This document shows, one piece after another, positions 17,654 through 27,259 of a stretch of 64,000 nucleotides of DNA. The notes beneath the pieces were generated by a model, which searched no databases, was not told where the DNA came from, and saw nothing but the letters and a program-made list of their open reading frames with translations. The position numbers and the translations under genes are program-made. Where the stretch lies: contig NZMG01000043.1 of NCBI GenBank assembly GCA_002694465.1, positions 19,543 through 83,542 of the forward strand, given 5' to 3'. Positions within the stretch are counted from its first letter, which is position 1; each line of letters opens with the position of its first letter. Origin of the DNA: Flavobacteriaceae bacterium. Its GTDB lineage: Bacteria; Bacteroidota; Bacteroidia; Flavobacteriales; Flavobacteriaceae.

Positions 17654-19285
17654 TTATTTTGCTTCAAAGACTTTTTCTCCGTTGATAAAAGTTTTAAGCA
17701 CTTTGATATTAGGTATTTCATCCTCTGGGCAAGTCATAATGTCCTTATCAATAATAATAAAATCGGCAAATTTTCCTGCTTCAATACTTCCTTTTTCGTT
17801 TTCTTCAAAATTAGAATAGGCCGCCCAAATGGTCATCCCTTTTAAGGTTTCTTCACGAGTTAATCCTTCTTCTTTACGGTACCCATTTTCAGGATATTGT
17901 TTTAAGTCTTTTCTAGCCGTGGCAGCATAAAAAGTGTACATAGGGTTTACATTTTCCACTGGAAAATCGGTTCCCAACGCCACCAATCCAGCTTTTTTCA
18001 ACAACGTTTTATACGCATAAGCACCTTTAATTCTTTCGGAACCCACACGGTCTTCTGCCCAATACATATCGCTTGTGGCGTGGGTAGGTTGTATGGACGG
18101 AATGATATTTTTTGAAAAGGCATCAAAATCGGATAGACTCACCACCTGTGCATGTTCTATTTTCCAACGAGCATCTTTCTTTCCGTCCAATGCTTTTTTA
18201 TAGGCTCGTAACACTGAAACATTTGCAGAATCACCAATGGCATGGGTGTTCATTTGGTAGCCAGCTTTTGCAATTCTTTGGGCTAAAGAATCTAATTGAG
18301 CGGCACTGGTAATCATCGCACCAAAATGCCCTTCTTTATCACTATAAGGAGCACGTAAAGCCGCCCCTCGGGAACCTAAAGCGCCATCGCCGTAAATTTT
18401 TACAGAACGTACATTTAATCTTTCGGTTTTTACAATTCCTTTATTTAAAAAGTGATTTAAATTTTCTTCACCATTACTCACCATAGCGTATACTCTCAAT
18501 TTCATATCACCGGTCTGTTGAAGACTTTCAATTAATTCAATAATATCTCTATCTAAGCCAGCATCATTCACTGTAGTTAATCCCAAGCTTACACACGCTT
18601 TTTCAGCATCTTTTAATGCTACTGTAGAAACTTCTCTTGATGGTACGGGCATAATATCGAAGACCAATTTCATAGGCGAATCGACAATTATACCGGATGG
18701 TTCTCCATTCTCTAAAACGACTTCTCCACCTTCCATTTTGGTGGCCGATGTAATTCCAGCCATTTCAAGTGTTTTGGTGTTTACCCAAAGTGCATGACCG
18801 TCAATTCTACTTAAGGCAACAGGGGTGTCTGGAAATAATGAATCAAGCTCCTTTTTTGTTGGAAACTCCTTTATAGGCCAATCGTTTTGATCCCAACCAC
18901 GACCAAAAATAAAAGTTGAATTTTTGTCTTTCTGAACATCTACAATTTTTTGAAGCGTCTCTTCCTTACTAGTCGTCCCCACCAAATCGACATTTTGTAA
19001 TCCTAGTCCGAAATTGTATAAGTGCGCATGGGCATCGATAAGTCCAGGTAGAACAGTTTTTCCATCCACATCCAATGTTTCTGTGGCTTTGTATTTTCCT
19101 AAAATACTTTCTGAAGTTCCTACTTCCAGAATTTTACCATCTTTTATGGCAAATGCTTCAGCGGTTTCAAATCCTTCATTCACGGTGTAAATTTTAGCGT
19201 TAGTAACAATTAAATCGGCTAAAGGTTTTTCAGAATTACAAGAAAATAAAGACGAAAGAAGGGCGAAAAGGAGTAGTTTTTTCAT
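17654..19285 (-). CDS. Amidohydrolase family lipoprotein (YtcJ-like)
   Basis: A 543-residue metal-dependent hydrolase of the amidohydrolase superfamily, YtcJ/LAF-type. The signal peptide has a lipobox (LFALLSSLFSCNSE), so the enzyme is probably in the periplasm or envelope. The metal motif HAH sits in GLIDAHAHLYNFGLG, the C-terminal barrel Asp in ALGTDFPVENVNPM, and a further His in MNTHAIGDSANV and KIEHAQVV. Substrate unknown; relatives are named N-substituted formamide deformylases. It ends 9 bp from the convergent metalloprotease gene. Confidence 0.85.
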   Translation of the reverse strand: MKKLLLFALLSSLFSCNSEKPLADLIVTNAKIYTVNEGFETAEAFAIKDGKILEVGTSESILGKYKATETLDVDGKTVLPGLIDAHAHLYNFGLGLQNVDLVGTTSKEETLQKIVDVQKDKNSTFIFGRGWDQNDWPIKEFPTKKELDSLFPDTPVALSRIDGHALWVNTKTLEMAGITSATKMEGGEVVLENGEPSGIIVDSPMKLVFDIMPVPSREVSTVALKDAEKACVSLGLTTVNDAGLDRDIIELIESLQQTGDMKLRVYAMVSNGEENLNHFLNKGIVKTERLNVRSVKIYGDGALGSRGAALRAPYSDKEGHFGAMITSAAQLDSLAQRIAKAGYQMNTHAIGDSANVSVLRAYKKALDGKKDARWKIEHAQVVSLSDFDAFSKNIIPSIQPTHATSDMYWAEDRVGSERIKGAYAYKTLLKKAGLVALGTDFPVENVNPMYTFYAATARKDLKQYPENGYRKEEGLTREETLKGMTIWAAYSNFEENEKGSIEAGKFADFIIIDKDIMTCPEDEIPNIKVLKTFINGEKVFEAK

Positions 19286-19306
19286 GAAATTGGTTTTGGT
19301 AAAAAT

Positions 19307-19341
19307 AAAAAAAGCATCCGATTATGAACGGATGCTTTCTA
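19307..19341 (-). terminator. Terminator of the barrel/TPR gene pair
   Basis: GCATCCG (19314-19320) pairs with CGGATGC (19329-19335) around an eight-base loop; the minus strand continues with seven T residues. It separates the barrel gene from the amidohydrolase gene downstream. Confidence 0.85.
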
Positions 19342-19415
19342 TATTAAACCCTAAACTTAACTTTTCCTTTTCAATGCTATTTATTAGATACTTAATAGCA
19401 AAAAGGTTGCTTCAT

Positions 19416-21134
19416 TTACCAGTCAAATTTATAGGTGGCACCAAGAAGTCCCTGTATTCCTTGCACAGGAAAATTTTGCCATTTTTCATAGTTGTTTCCT
19501 AGCAGGTTACTTCCTTTGGCAAAGATGGAAAGACGGTCGTTTACACGATATCCTAAATTAACATTGGCATCAAAAAAAGAGTCCAACGAAATCACTTGTG
19601 AATTGCTTGTGTTAAGCAAATCTTTGCGCTCTCCAACAAAGAATAAAGACACACCTCCGTAGACTTTTTCGGTTATATTGAAATTGGAAAAGATCGACGC
19701 TTCTAATTCTGGTACATTCCAAGCTTCAGGTTGATTGTCTAAAGAATAACTATAAAAATTGGCGCTTGCTCCTAACATAAAAGTATTTGACACTTCTACT
19801 TTCAATTCACCAAAAATGTTTAAAATATTAAGGTCATCGTAAACCAGTCCGAAGGAATTTCCGTATTCGTAACCTTCAAAATTAGGGCTCATTCCTTTGT
19901 ACGGATTTAACTGAAAAAAAGCTCTGTTTTCTTCTTTTCCGTAGCTTCCGCGAACATTATATCCCACTTGATTGCTCAACTTCCCTTTTAGTCCTCCAAA
20001 GGCATTGTACAATTGACTCGTAGGCGCGATAAATAAGGTGGGGGACACAAAAGGGTTTTCATTTTTAAACTCGCGGTAGGTGTTTTGATGCAAGCCTCCC
20101 TCGGCACCCCCGTACACAATTAAAACCTCATCTACCAATCTATAAGAAGCATTTATTTGCGGATAAATAAAGAATTCTGTTTCGCTATTTTCCGTATCCA
20201 AACTCACTACAGCATTGGCACCCAAAGAAAGGGTTAAATCTTCATTTACATACACCAAAGATGGTGTAATTCCTGCATTAAGATAACTATAGGCAATGCC
20301 CATATTGTTAATGTAATTCCTTTCGAAACTTCCATTTACATAATCCACTTCTCCATCTATTTTTAAGGTAAAATCGGTTAATGGAAAAGCAAATTTGGGT
20401 TGAAGATTCAAATTAATTTCTGAAGAAGAAAAAGCATCTCCCAAATAATGAATCTTTGCCGAAGCACCTTCAAAAATAGATTCTTCCAAAGATATATTTC
20501 CTCCCACATGAAACCCTAAATAGGTTTGTTGCGGATCGATTTCATTAAGGGTTTCATCAGTTGCAGTATCAAAGTTATCATTTAAACCGTACCAATTAAA
20601 AAGTTGATGCTCCACACCAGCTTCCAACTTATAAGACATATCCTTTTGACGGCTTGTGTAATTTCCGCTAAGTTCGGTATCGTAATATTTGTTTTCTAAA
20701 CGTACCCCATCAATATCACCTTGTGAAGAATTATGGCGGAAGAAGATTCCTGCATTGTCAGTACGGCTAATTTCAAAACTACTGAATAATTCTCCTAATA
20801 CACTGGTGTAATTTCCAAATCCAAGCGTAGCATAATTATCATACAGCGTTATTGGTTTTGCTTTATCTACTGTGGCGGCCTTTCCTTTGGAAGGCGTAAA
20901 AGTAGAAGCTACTGGTACCGAAAAAATTTCATACCTAACCTCCTTTTTTTGAACAGAATCTGTATCGTTTAATTCAGGTGTTTCCTTTACTTTAAAGGCA
21001 TCTGAAATAGTTGGAGTGTAAGGCTTTACAATATTTACTACTTCCGTTCCTAAATCATCCTTGTCTTGAGAAAAAACAAGACTTATAGTAAAAAAACTAA
21101 GTGCAAAAATCAGTGATTTTTTGAATAAAAACAT
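19416..21134 (-). CDS. Outer-membrane beta-barrel protein, TonB-dependent-receptor-like without plug
   Basis: A 572-residue outer-membrane protein. A signal peptide ends near FFTISLVFSQ. After a linker with VVNIVKPYTPTISDAFKVKE and a Thr/Pro/Lys-rich part (about 60-95) comes a long run of alternating polar and hydrophobic strands, typical of a barrel, ending in GLLGATYKFDW with a terminal aromatic residue. No plug domain of a TonB-dependent receptor is seen, although such proteins are usually labelled as receptors. It is 31 bp downstream of the large TPR gene and shares its terminator, so the two probably act together at the outer membrane. Confidence 0.78.
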   Translation of the reverse strand: MFLFKKSLIFALSFFTISLVFSQDKDDLGTEVVNIVKPYTPTISDAFKVKETPELNDTDSVQKKEVRYEIFSVPVASTFTPSKGKAATVDKAKPITLYDNYATLGFGNYTSVLGELFSSFEISRTDNAGIFFRHNSSQGDIDGVRLENKYYDTELSGNYTSRQKDMSYKLEAGVEHQLFNWYGLNDNFDTATDETLNEIDPQQTYLGFHVGGNISLEESIFEGASAKIHYLGDAFSSSEINLNLQPKFAFPLTDFTLKIDGEVDYVNGSFERNYINNMGIAYSYLNAGITPSLVYVNEDLTLSLGANAVVSLDTENSETEFFIYPQINASYRLVDEVLIVYGGAEGGLHQNTYREFKNENPFVSPTLFIAPTSQLYNAFGGLKGKLSNQVGYNVRGSYGKEENRAFFQLNPYKGMSPNFEGYEYGNSFGLVYDDLNILNIFGELKVEVSNTFMLGASANFYSYSLDNQPEAWNVPELEASIFSNFNITEKVYGGVSLFFVGERKDLLNTSNSQVISLDSFFDANVNLGYRVNDRLSIFAKGSNLLGNNYEKWQNFPVQGIQGLLGATYKFDW

Positions 21135-21165
21135 AGTGTTTATAATAATTTGATTTGATGAATTT

Positions 21166-24100
21166 CTAATTTCCGTCGGTTTCTACAGAAGAATTGGTTT
21201 TTGACTCTGCTGCTTTAATTACAGCAAGCTCTGCTTTGGCTTCTTCCACTACGTCGGGATAGTCTGTGAAATTGGTCGTAACACTTTCCAGAATATAGGT
21301 GGCTTGATACGCATCTTTTAAGGCATAAAAGTTCTTCGCCATGAGTACCAATCCTTTTGCTCCATAATATTTATAACCCGAAAAATCTTTTGCCAATTTT
21401 TGAACGGAGGCATTGGAAGCTTCATATTTTCCTTCCTTATTTTTGAAATACGCATCGTAGTACAACGCTTCTGCAGCTAATTTACCTGTAGCAATTTTGG
21501 CGACCTCTGCATAAGCCGTTTTCGCTTTTTGCTCTTCCCCAGTTTCAATAGCCGATCGTGCAACAATAATTTGCGCATCACTTTTTATTGCGTTGTCAAT
21601 TTTACCATTCTGAAGCACTTTTTCTGCATAGGTTACGGCTTCACTGTATTTTTTCAACTCATAACTCGCCTTCATACTATTGGTCTGCGCAAAAATGACG
21701 TTTTGGGGGAAATCGGCTTCGGTTTCAAGACGTTTCAAATAAGTGAGGGCTTTATTATAGTCCTTTTTGCCTAAATACAATTCAGAAATTCTTGCTAAAG
21801 CCTGCTCGCTAAATTCACTTCGCTCCTTCCCTACTACAAACTCGTAATGTGGAATGGCTTTGTCGCCTTTATTTTCGGCAAAATATAATTGTGCTACATA
21901 AAAATGGGCTTTTAATGTGTGGGAACCATTTGGAAAATCCTTTAAATAGGCTTCAAATCGGGTGATCGCTTGAGAAGGTTTATTTTCGAGATAAGGTTGT
22001 TCTGCCGCTTGATAACTGGCGTCGTCCAATTCGGCATTTTCAACTTCTACAAAATCTAAAGTGTTTACCCAAGTGGCATAATCATTCACTCGACCTTGAT
22101 CAATGTAAATAATCTTTGCCGAGGCCACTGCCTGTAATGCTTCGGGTGTGGATGGAAAATCATTGGCTACTTTTTTAAATTTTGCCAACGCTTCGTTGCT
22201 TTTTCCAGTATTGTCTAAAATAAGTGCTTGTTTTAATAGCGCTTTAGGCACATAACTACTCCCTGGAATTTCATTTATCAGTTTTTCATAAGTTACCATC
22301 GCATCGCGCGTGTTTTCTTGGGATACATAGGTATTTCCAAGTTCGTATAAAGCATCATCGCGATAAAAGGATTTTGGATATTTAGCCGAAAAACTTTTCA
22401 GTTCTTCCAATTTCTTTTCGGTTCGGTCTACAAATCCGTAACTAATTGCTTTCTGAAACGCTGCATAATCTTTATCTGGCGTACCACCTTCTATGGCTTT
22501 ATTATAATTTTCCATCGCCGGCCAATAACTACTGCTAACAAAATGACTATCCCCTAATCGCAAATACGCATCGTTTCGTCGTGCGGCATCGTTGGAAGAC
22601 GATTCTAAAAACTTTTCATATTGTGTAATCGCTTCAGGATAGTTTTTAAGTTTGAAATAATTGTAGCCCAAATTATAACTGCTATTTTTATACTCGGGGG
22701 TTTGAGAAGCATTAGGTAATTGCAAAAACTGTTTGTATCCTACCAGTGACGCTTCAAAATTAGAAGCTTGGTAATCGCTTTCGGCTTTCCAAAAAGTAGC
22801 TCGGGCAGTAAAAACAGGATCGAGTGGTTCTTTTAATGATTTCTGAAAAAGCGCCACCGCTTCAGGATAATTTCCTTCGTTATATACTTCCAAACCTCGA
22901 TAAAAAGCAACTTTTTGATAGGCTTTTTTATTATTGAATGTCTTGTTGTTTTCTAACAATTCCAACGCAGCTTGATAGTTCTTTGAAGTGATATACGAAT
23001 CAATTAATAAATCCTTCAAAGCTTCATTATTTGGGTTTTTGGGATAGGTCTCCAAAAAGGAAAGAATCACTTGTGGAACACTGGTATAACTGTTACCAAT
23101 TTCGTAACTCAGCTTAGCATAATTAAACCACGCATCCTCCTGAATTTGAGCCGAAAAATCCATCTCGGAAGCATTTTTAAATGCATTTAATGCTTGTTGC
23201 TTTTTATTTAGTTTTAAATAGCTTTCGGCTAAATGATAGTAGGCATTTTGCGCCACCGCATTACGCCCGTCTACAATTTTATTAAACTCCCCAATAGCAT
23301 TTTCATAATTGCCTTGTTTGTAATAGGCATAGCCCAATTGGTAATAATCTGTGTTGTTCCACTTGCCCTTTTTCCCTTTGTATTCTTTTAAATACGGAAT
23401 GGCTTCGTTGTATTTTTCTAGGTTAAAATAACTTTCTCCTATAATCTTAGAAAGTTCACTTTTCTCCTGCGGATTGGAATTATCATATTGTTGTAAACCT
23501 AAATTGATAGCTTCTTGAAACTTCCCTAGTTTGAAGTTCATATCGGCCTTGTAATAACTTAAGCCTTCGGCATATTTTTCTTCGTTTTCAATGGTTTCAA
23601 ATTGTTTGTTGGCTTCTTCGTAATCGTCTCCTTCGTATGCGATAAAACCTAAATAGTACTTGGATTGAGAACCGTACTTTTGAGAATCACTTACACGATT
23701 AAAGTATTTTTGAGCTTCAGCATAACGCTTGTTTACAAAATAAGCATACCCATTATTGAAATAAAACTTCTCTCGATCTCCTCTACTCAAACTACTCTCA
23801 TCAACTTTATCGTACCACTTGCGCGCGTAGGAATATTTTCCGTTTTCAAAATAGTAGTTTGCTACATTAATAAAGGCATCGTTTCGCTTTATGCTTGTTG
23901 GATAGTCATTTACAAATTGCTCCATAAGGAAATCGGCGTCCTGCTGATTAAGTCGCACGGCACAATTGGCAATGTAATAAGCGCAATCGCCTTTTAGGGT
24001 TTCGTCTTCGGCATGGTCCTTAATCGCTGAAAACAATCCTTGAGATGCAAGATATTGGTTATTATTGTATAGCTCCAGTGCCTTGTTATAGTTAACCAAC

Positions 24101-24183
24101 TCATTGGTAAATACTGCTGTTTGCTGTGCAGCAAGTGTTCCAAAAAATAATATAAAGAGGGAAATAGAAATGAGGTTTTTCAT
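21166..24183 (-). CDS. Large secreted tetratricopeptide-repeat protein
   Basis: A protein of 1,005 residues built almost wholly of TPR units (for example AEAQKYFNRVSDSQKYGSQS and AIPYLKEYKGKKGKWNNTDY). A frame opens earlier at 24315, but the ATG at 24183 (or the adjacent one at 24186) gives the clear signal peptide NLISISLFILFFGTLAAQQ, so the extra residues are rejected. No lipobox is seen. With over twenty repeats it is likely a periplasmic scaffold. It precedes the barrel gene by 31 bp. Its function is not known; a part in envelope assembly with the barrel is an inference. Confidence 0.85.
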   Translation of the reverse strand: MKNLISISLFILFFGTLAAQQTAVFTNELVNYNKALELYNNNQYLASQGLFSAIKDHAEDETLKGDCAYYIANCAVRLNQQDADFLMEQFVNDYPTSIKRNDAFINVANYYFENGKYSYARKWYDKVDESSLSRGDREKFYFNNGYAYFVNKRYAEAQKYFNRVSDSQKYGSQSKYYLGFIAYEGDDYEEANKQFETIENEEKYAEGLSYYKADMNFKLGKFQEAINLGLQQYDNSNPQEKSELSKIIGESYFNLEKYNEAIPYLKEYKGKKGKWNNTDYYQLGYAYYKQGNYENAIGEFNKIVDGRNAVAQNAYYHLAESYLKLNKKQQALNAFKNASEMDFSAQIQEDAWFNYAKLSYEIGNSYTSVPQVILSFLETYPKNPNNEALKDLLIDSYITSKNYQAALELLENNKTFNNKKAYQKVAFYRGLEVYNEGNYPEAVALFQKSLKEPLDPVFTARATFWKAESDYQASNFEASLVGYKQFLQLPNASQTPEYKNSSYNLGYNYFKLKNYPEAITQYEKFLESSSNDAARRNDAYLRLGDSHFVSSSYWPAMENYNKAIEGGTPDKDYAAFQKAISYGFVDRTEKKLEELKSFSAKYPKSFYRDDALYELGNTYVSQENTRDAMVTYEKLINEIPGSSYVPKALLKQALILDNTGKSNEALAKFKKVANDFPSTPEALQAVASAKIIYIDQGRVNDYATWVNTLDFVEVENAELDDASYQAAEQPYLENKPSQAITRFEAYLKDFPNGSHTLKAHFYVAQLYFAENKGDKAIPHYEFVVGKERSEFSEQALARISELYLGKKDYNKALTYLKRLETEADFPQNVIFAQTNSMKASYELKKYSEAVTYAEKVLQNGKIDNAIKSDAQIIVARSAIETGEEQKAKTAYAEVAKIATGKLAAEALYYDAYFKNKEGKYEASNASVQKLAKDFSGYKYYGAKGLVLMAKNFYALKDAYQATYILESVTTNFTDYPDVVEEAKAELAVIKAAESKTNSSVETDGN

Positions 24184-24337
24184 CATTTTTAGATAGATTT
24201 TGGGCTTAAGTATGACTGTATTCCTAAAACATGCTAACGGAATATTATAAAAATCCGTATGTTTTTTATGTATTAAATATTTGGGTGCGAAAATTACTGT
24301 ATTTTTAAAGTTCAATAAATTTTAAACTTCAATTGTT

Positions 24338-24799
24338 ATGAAGAATCTATTGTTAATAGCTGTTATTTGTTTTACTACCAGTTGTATTGCACAACGGGAT
24401 TTTAAAAATCTTACGGAAAAAGATGGAAAAATTGGAATAGGCACTTCCAATCCAGATGAGTTGCTTACCGTAAAAGGAAAAATACACACTCAAGAAGTAT
24501 TGGTAGACCTTGAAGGAGCTGTGGCTCCCGACTATGTTTTTGAGTCCTATTTTGAAGGATCTTCAACTTTAAATCCCGACTATAATCGCCTTTCCTTAAA
24601 GGAAACTGAAACCTATATAAAAGAGCATTTTCATCTACCTGGAGTGCCTTCAGCAATCGAATTGGAAGAAAAAGGAATGTCTTTAAAACAAATGAATTTA
24701 ATATTACTAGAAAAAATTGAAGAACTGACGCTTTTTACCATAGAACAGCAAAGAGAAATAGATATTTTAAAAGAAAAAATCAGTTCTTTAGAAAAATAA
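24338..24799 (+). CDS. Secreted protein with tail-fibre-like motif and C-terminal coiled coil
   Basis: A 153-residue exported protein. The signal peptide ends near CFTTSCIAQ; the Cys could also mark a lipobox. The motif KIGIGTSNPDELLTVKGKIH is frequent in flavobacterial surface proteins that resemble phage tail fibres, and LEGAVAPDYVFE with HFHLPGVPSAIELEEKGMSL resembles the chaperone-like end of such proteins. The last 40 residues predict a coiled coil (IEELTLFTIEQQREIDILKE). No function can be assigned. Confidence 0.7.
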   Translation: MKNLLLIAVICFTTSCIAQRDFKNLTEKDGKIGIGTSNPDELLTVKGKIHTQEVLVDLEGAVAPDYVFESYFEGSSTLNPDYNRLSLKETETYIKEHFHLPGVPSAIELEEKGMSLKQMNLILLEKIEELTLFTIEQQREIDILKEKISSLEK

Positions 24800-24859
24800 G
24801 TTCCTGAAATTGGAGTTCGCATGAAATCCATTTACATTTGAAAAAATAATTTAAACTAC

Positions 24860-25543
24860 ATGTCCCAGCCCGTATTAGAATTAAAAGATGCGTCTATTTT
24901 CCAACGAGAAAGTTTGATATTGAGTGATGTTTCGGTGACTATCGAGAAAGGAGAATTTGTCTACCTTATTGGAAAAACCGGAAGCGGAAAAAGTAGTTTT
25001 ATGAAAACACTTTACGGCGATTTGCCACTTCAAAAAGGGACAGGACATATAGTGGGTTTCGATTTGGTAACCTTAAAAGAAAAGGATATTCCTTTTCTAC
25101 GAAGAAAATTGGGCGTGGTATTTCAGGATTTTAAATTGCTGAATGACCGAACTGTAAAAGACAATTTGTTGTTTGTATTGAATGCTACGGGTTGGAAAGA
25201 CAAAGCAGCAATGGGCACCAAAATTGATGAAGTTTTGGACAAAGTAGGAATGAAAACTAAAAGTTTTAAGTATCCGTATCAACTTTCGGGAGGAGAGCAA
25301 CAACGTATTGGTATTGCTAGAGCATTACTTAATGACCCCGAACTTATTTTAGCAGATGAGCCTACCGGAAATCTAGATCCACAAACAAGTGTTGAGGTGA
25401 TGCAAGTGCTTCAGGAAATAAACAAAAATGGCAATACTATTTTAATGGCCACTCACGATTATGCTTTACTACTAAAATACCCTTCAAAAACTTTGAAATG
25501 TGATGAAAATCAGATTTTTGAAGTGGTGCAAAAGACAGTGTAA
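24860..25543 (+). CDS. ftsE: Cell division ATP-binding protein FtsE
   Basis: A 227-residue ABC ATPase. Walker A is GKTGSGKSS (about 38-46), the signature LSGGEQQRIGIARALL, Walker B LILADEPTGNLD and the switch His in MATHDYALL. The start SQPVLELKDASIFQ and the short length match FtsE, which with FtsX couples division to peptidoglycan hydrolases. No ftsX adjoins, as is common in Bacteroidota. The gene ends directly against the convergent subtilase gene, with no bases between the stop codons. Confidence 0.85.
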   Translation: MSQPVLELKDASIFQRESLILSDVSVTIEKGEFVYLIGKTGSGKSSFMKTLYGDLPLQKGTGHIVGFDLVTLKEKDIPFLRRKLGVVFQDFKLLNDRTVKDNLLFVLNATGWKDKAAMGTKIDEVLDKVGMKTKSFKYPYQLSGGEQQRIGIARALLNDPELILADEPTGNLDPQTSVEVMQVLQEINKNGNTILMATHDYALLLKYPSKTLKCDENQIFEVVQKTV

Positions 25544-27181
25544 TTAATCTTCCAATATACTAGGATCACGAAGTACCAAATCGCATTCTTTCTCAAGCTT
25601 CGGATTAATTTTTAAAGCTATTTTACCGTTGACTCCAGGTTTTAATACGGTATTACCTTTGATAACAATTCTATTTTTCGCGGTAAGATTAAGAGATGCG
25701 CTATCCGTAAATTTTTGATTCTGAATAATAATCTCTTTAGACAAAGAAGTTAGTTTAAAATCCCAGCGGGAAAAGTGCTGATTATCAATATACGCTGTTT
25801 CATTTTCGTTATATAATTGAAATACCATTTCTACTGCATCACCTGTTTGTAACATTCCTGCACCATATAGTCCAGCAAAAGGTTTATTTTGCTCGATATG
25901 ATCAATATTCCAAGAAGTTATTTTCAAAATAGATTCTACCTCATCTACAGGTAAGCAAGGATATAATGAAAACATTAAACCAATGGTACCTGTAACTTGA
26001 GGAGCAACCCCCGAAGTTTGAGCCCCTTCACTCATCTCATCATCATCGTATAATGACTTTTCGCCATATCTATAAACACCCGTTGCAGGACCTACTAGGT
26101 CTATCGCATTATTTAAATTCGTTACACTTGCATGATAAATAAAGGGTTTTTTGAGGGTATCATTATCTTTAAAACCAGCATTTTTCCCAACATATCCTTT
26201 TATATTACTAGCATAATAAAATCCTCGTTCACTTTTTTTTATATTATCTAAGGGATTTTCATAACGGTGCATAGCAGAGGATATCGCAATAACATTATGG
26301 TAGGATGCTGGATAATAAAACTTTTCTCCCTTTGCTTTATCAAAAGTTGCATTATGACCTGCCGCGACAATCACGGTTCCATTATTGAAAATTTTATTTA
26401 TGGCCTCTTGACCTGAATCCAACCACTGTGTATTACCCCAACTACAATTAATAACTTTAGCCCCTAAATTTGATAGCTCTTGAAGTTGTTCAAAATCCTT
26501 AAAATTCCCAAATTTTGAGCTATAAATTGTACAATCGTAGCATATTCCTGCAATACCGTAAGCATTATCCCCTCTACCAGCTGCTGTCTCCGTTACAGAA
26601 ATACCATGTCCTTTTGAAAGGAAAGACTGATGAATAATTTTCGATTTCCCCTTAAATTCAATATCATTTGTATCAATGGCCCCATCTGCGATGCCAATAA
26701 TAATATCCTTCGAGCCAGTAGTATAGTACCAAGCTTTAGGAACGCCAAGGAAATCTAAATAGTCCAAATTCACTTGGGCACCTAGGTTTTCACCAATAGT
26801 ACTTGTAAGTCCATAATCGTTGGGTTCAAAGATTTTTCGATCTTTCTCTGGTATTAGTTCTCCTGAAGCAAACAAATGTGATGCTTTTATCAATAATTCT
26901 TTTAAAAGATAAGTATCGTTTGCAATAACAAAGAATGTTTTATTCAAATTCCTTTTAGAAGCATTCCTGTAGGTCTTTTTAAAAGTAGAAATAGAATAAT
27001 TTTCAAGAGCCATTTTCAGTTTTTGATCTTCTCCCTTATACACTAATGCACCATTTTCCTTTTCGAAAACGGGGAAAAACTCTTCACTGTGTGCCACTAA
27101 ATAGAACCACTCTTCTTTTTGTTGACCAAAAGAATAAAAGGTATTTGTAATAAAAAAGACTACTAAAAATATTGACTTCAA
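25544..27181 (-). CDS. Secreted S8 (subtilisin-like) serine protease
   Basis: A 545-residue exported protease. The signal peptide ends near TNTFYSFGQQ. The Asp region is IIGIADGAIDTND, the His region GHGISVTETAAGRGD, the oxyanion Asn probably in GTVIVAAGHNATFD and the Ser region EGAQTSGVAPQVTG. The classical HGTxVAG and GTSMAAP motifs are degenerate, but all three residues of the triad seem present. No propeptide inhibitor or T9SS sorting domain is obvious; the C-terminal 110 residues are a beta-rich extension ending LRDPSILED. It may be surface or periplasmic. Substrate unknown. Confidence 0.83.
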   Translation of the reverse strand: MKSIFLVVFFITNTFYSFGQQKEEWFYLVAHSEEFFPVFEKENGALVYKGEDQKLKMALENYSISTFKKTYRNASKRNLNKTFFVIANDTYLLKELLIKASHLFASGELIPEKDRKIFEPNDYGLTSTIGENLGAQVNLDYLDFLGVPKAWYYTTGSKDIIIGIADGAIDTNDIEFKGKSKIIHQSFLSKGHGISVTETAAGRGDNAYGIAGICYDCTIYSSKFGNFKDFEQLQELSNLGAKVINCSWGNTQWLDSGQEAINKIFNNGTVIVAAGHNATFDKAKGEKFYYPASYHNVIAISSAMHRYENPLDNIKKSERGFYYASNIKGYVGKNAGFKDNDTLKKPFIYHASVTNLNNAIDLVGPATGVYRYGEKSLYDDDEMSEGAQTSGVAPQVTGTIGLMFSLYPCLPVDEVESILKITSWNIDHIEQNKPFAGLYGAGMLQTGDAVEMVFQLYNENETAYIDNQHFSRWDFKLTSLSKEIIIQNQKFTDSASLNLTAKNRIVIKGNTVLKPGVNGKIALKINPKLEKECDLVLRDPSILED

Positions 27182-27259
27182 TATAAAAGGGTATTATGGT
27201 GAACAAATTACTAAATTTACAAAATAAAAGTGCCTACAGGTATTACATCTCATTAAAAA

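Noticed and set aside
24184..24315. N-terminal extension of the TPR protein
   Set aside because: The signal peptide starts at 24183; the extension is non-coding leader.
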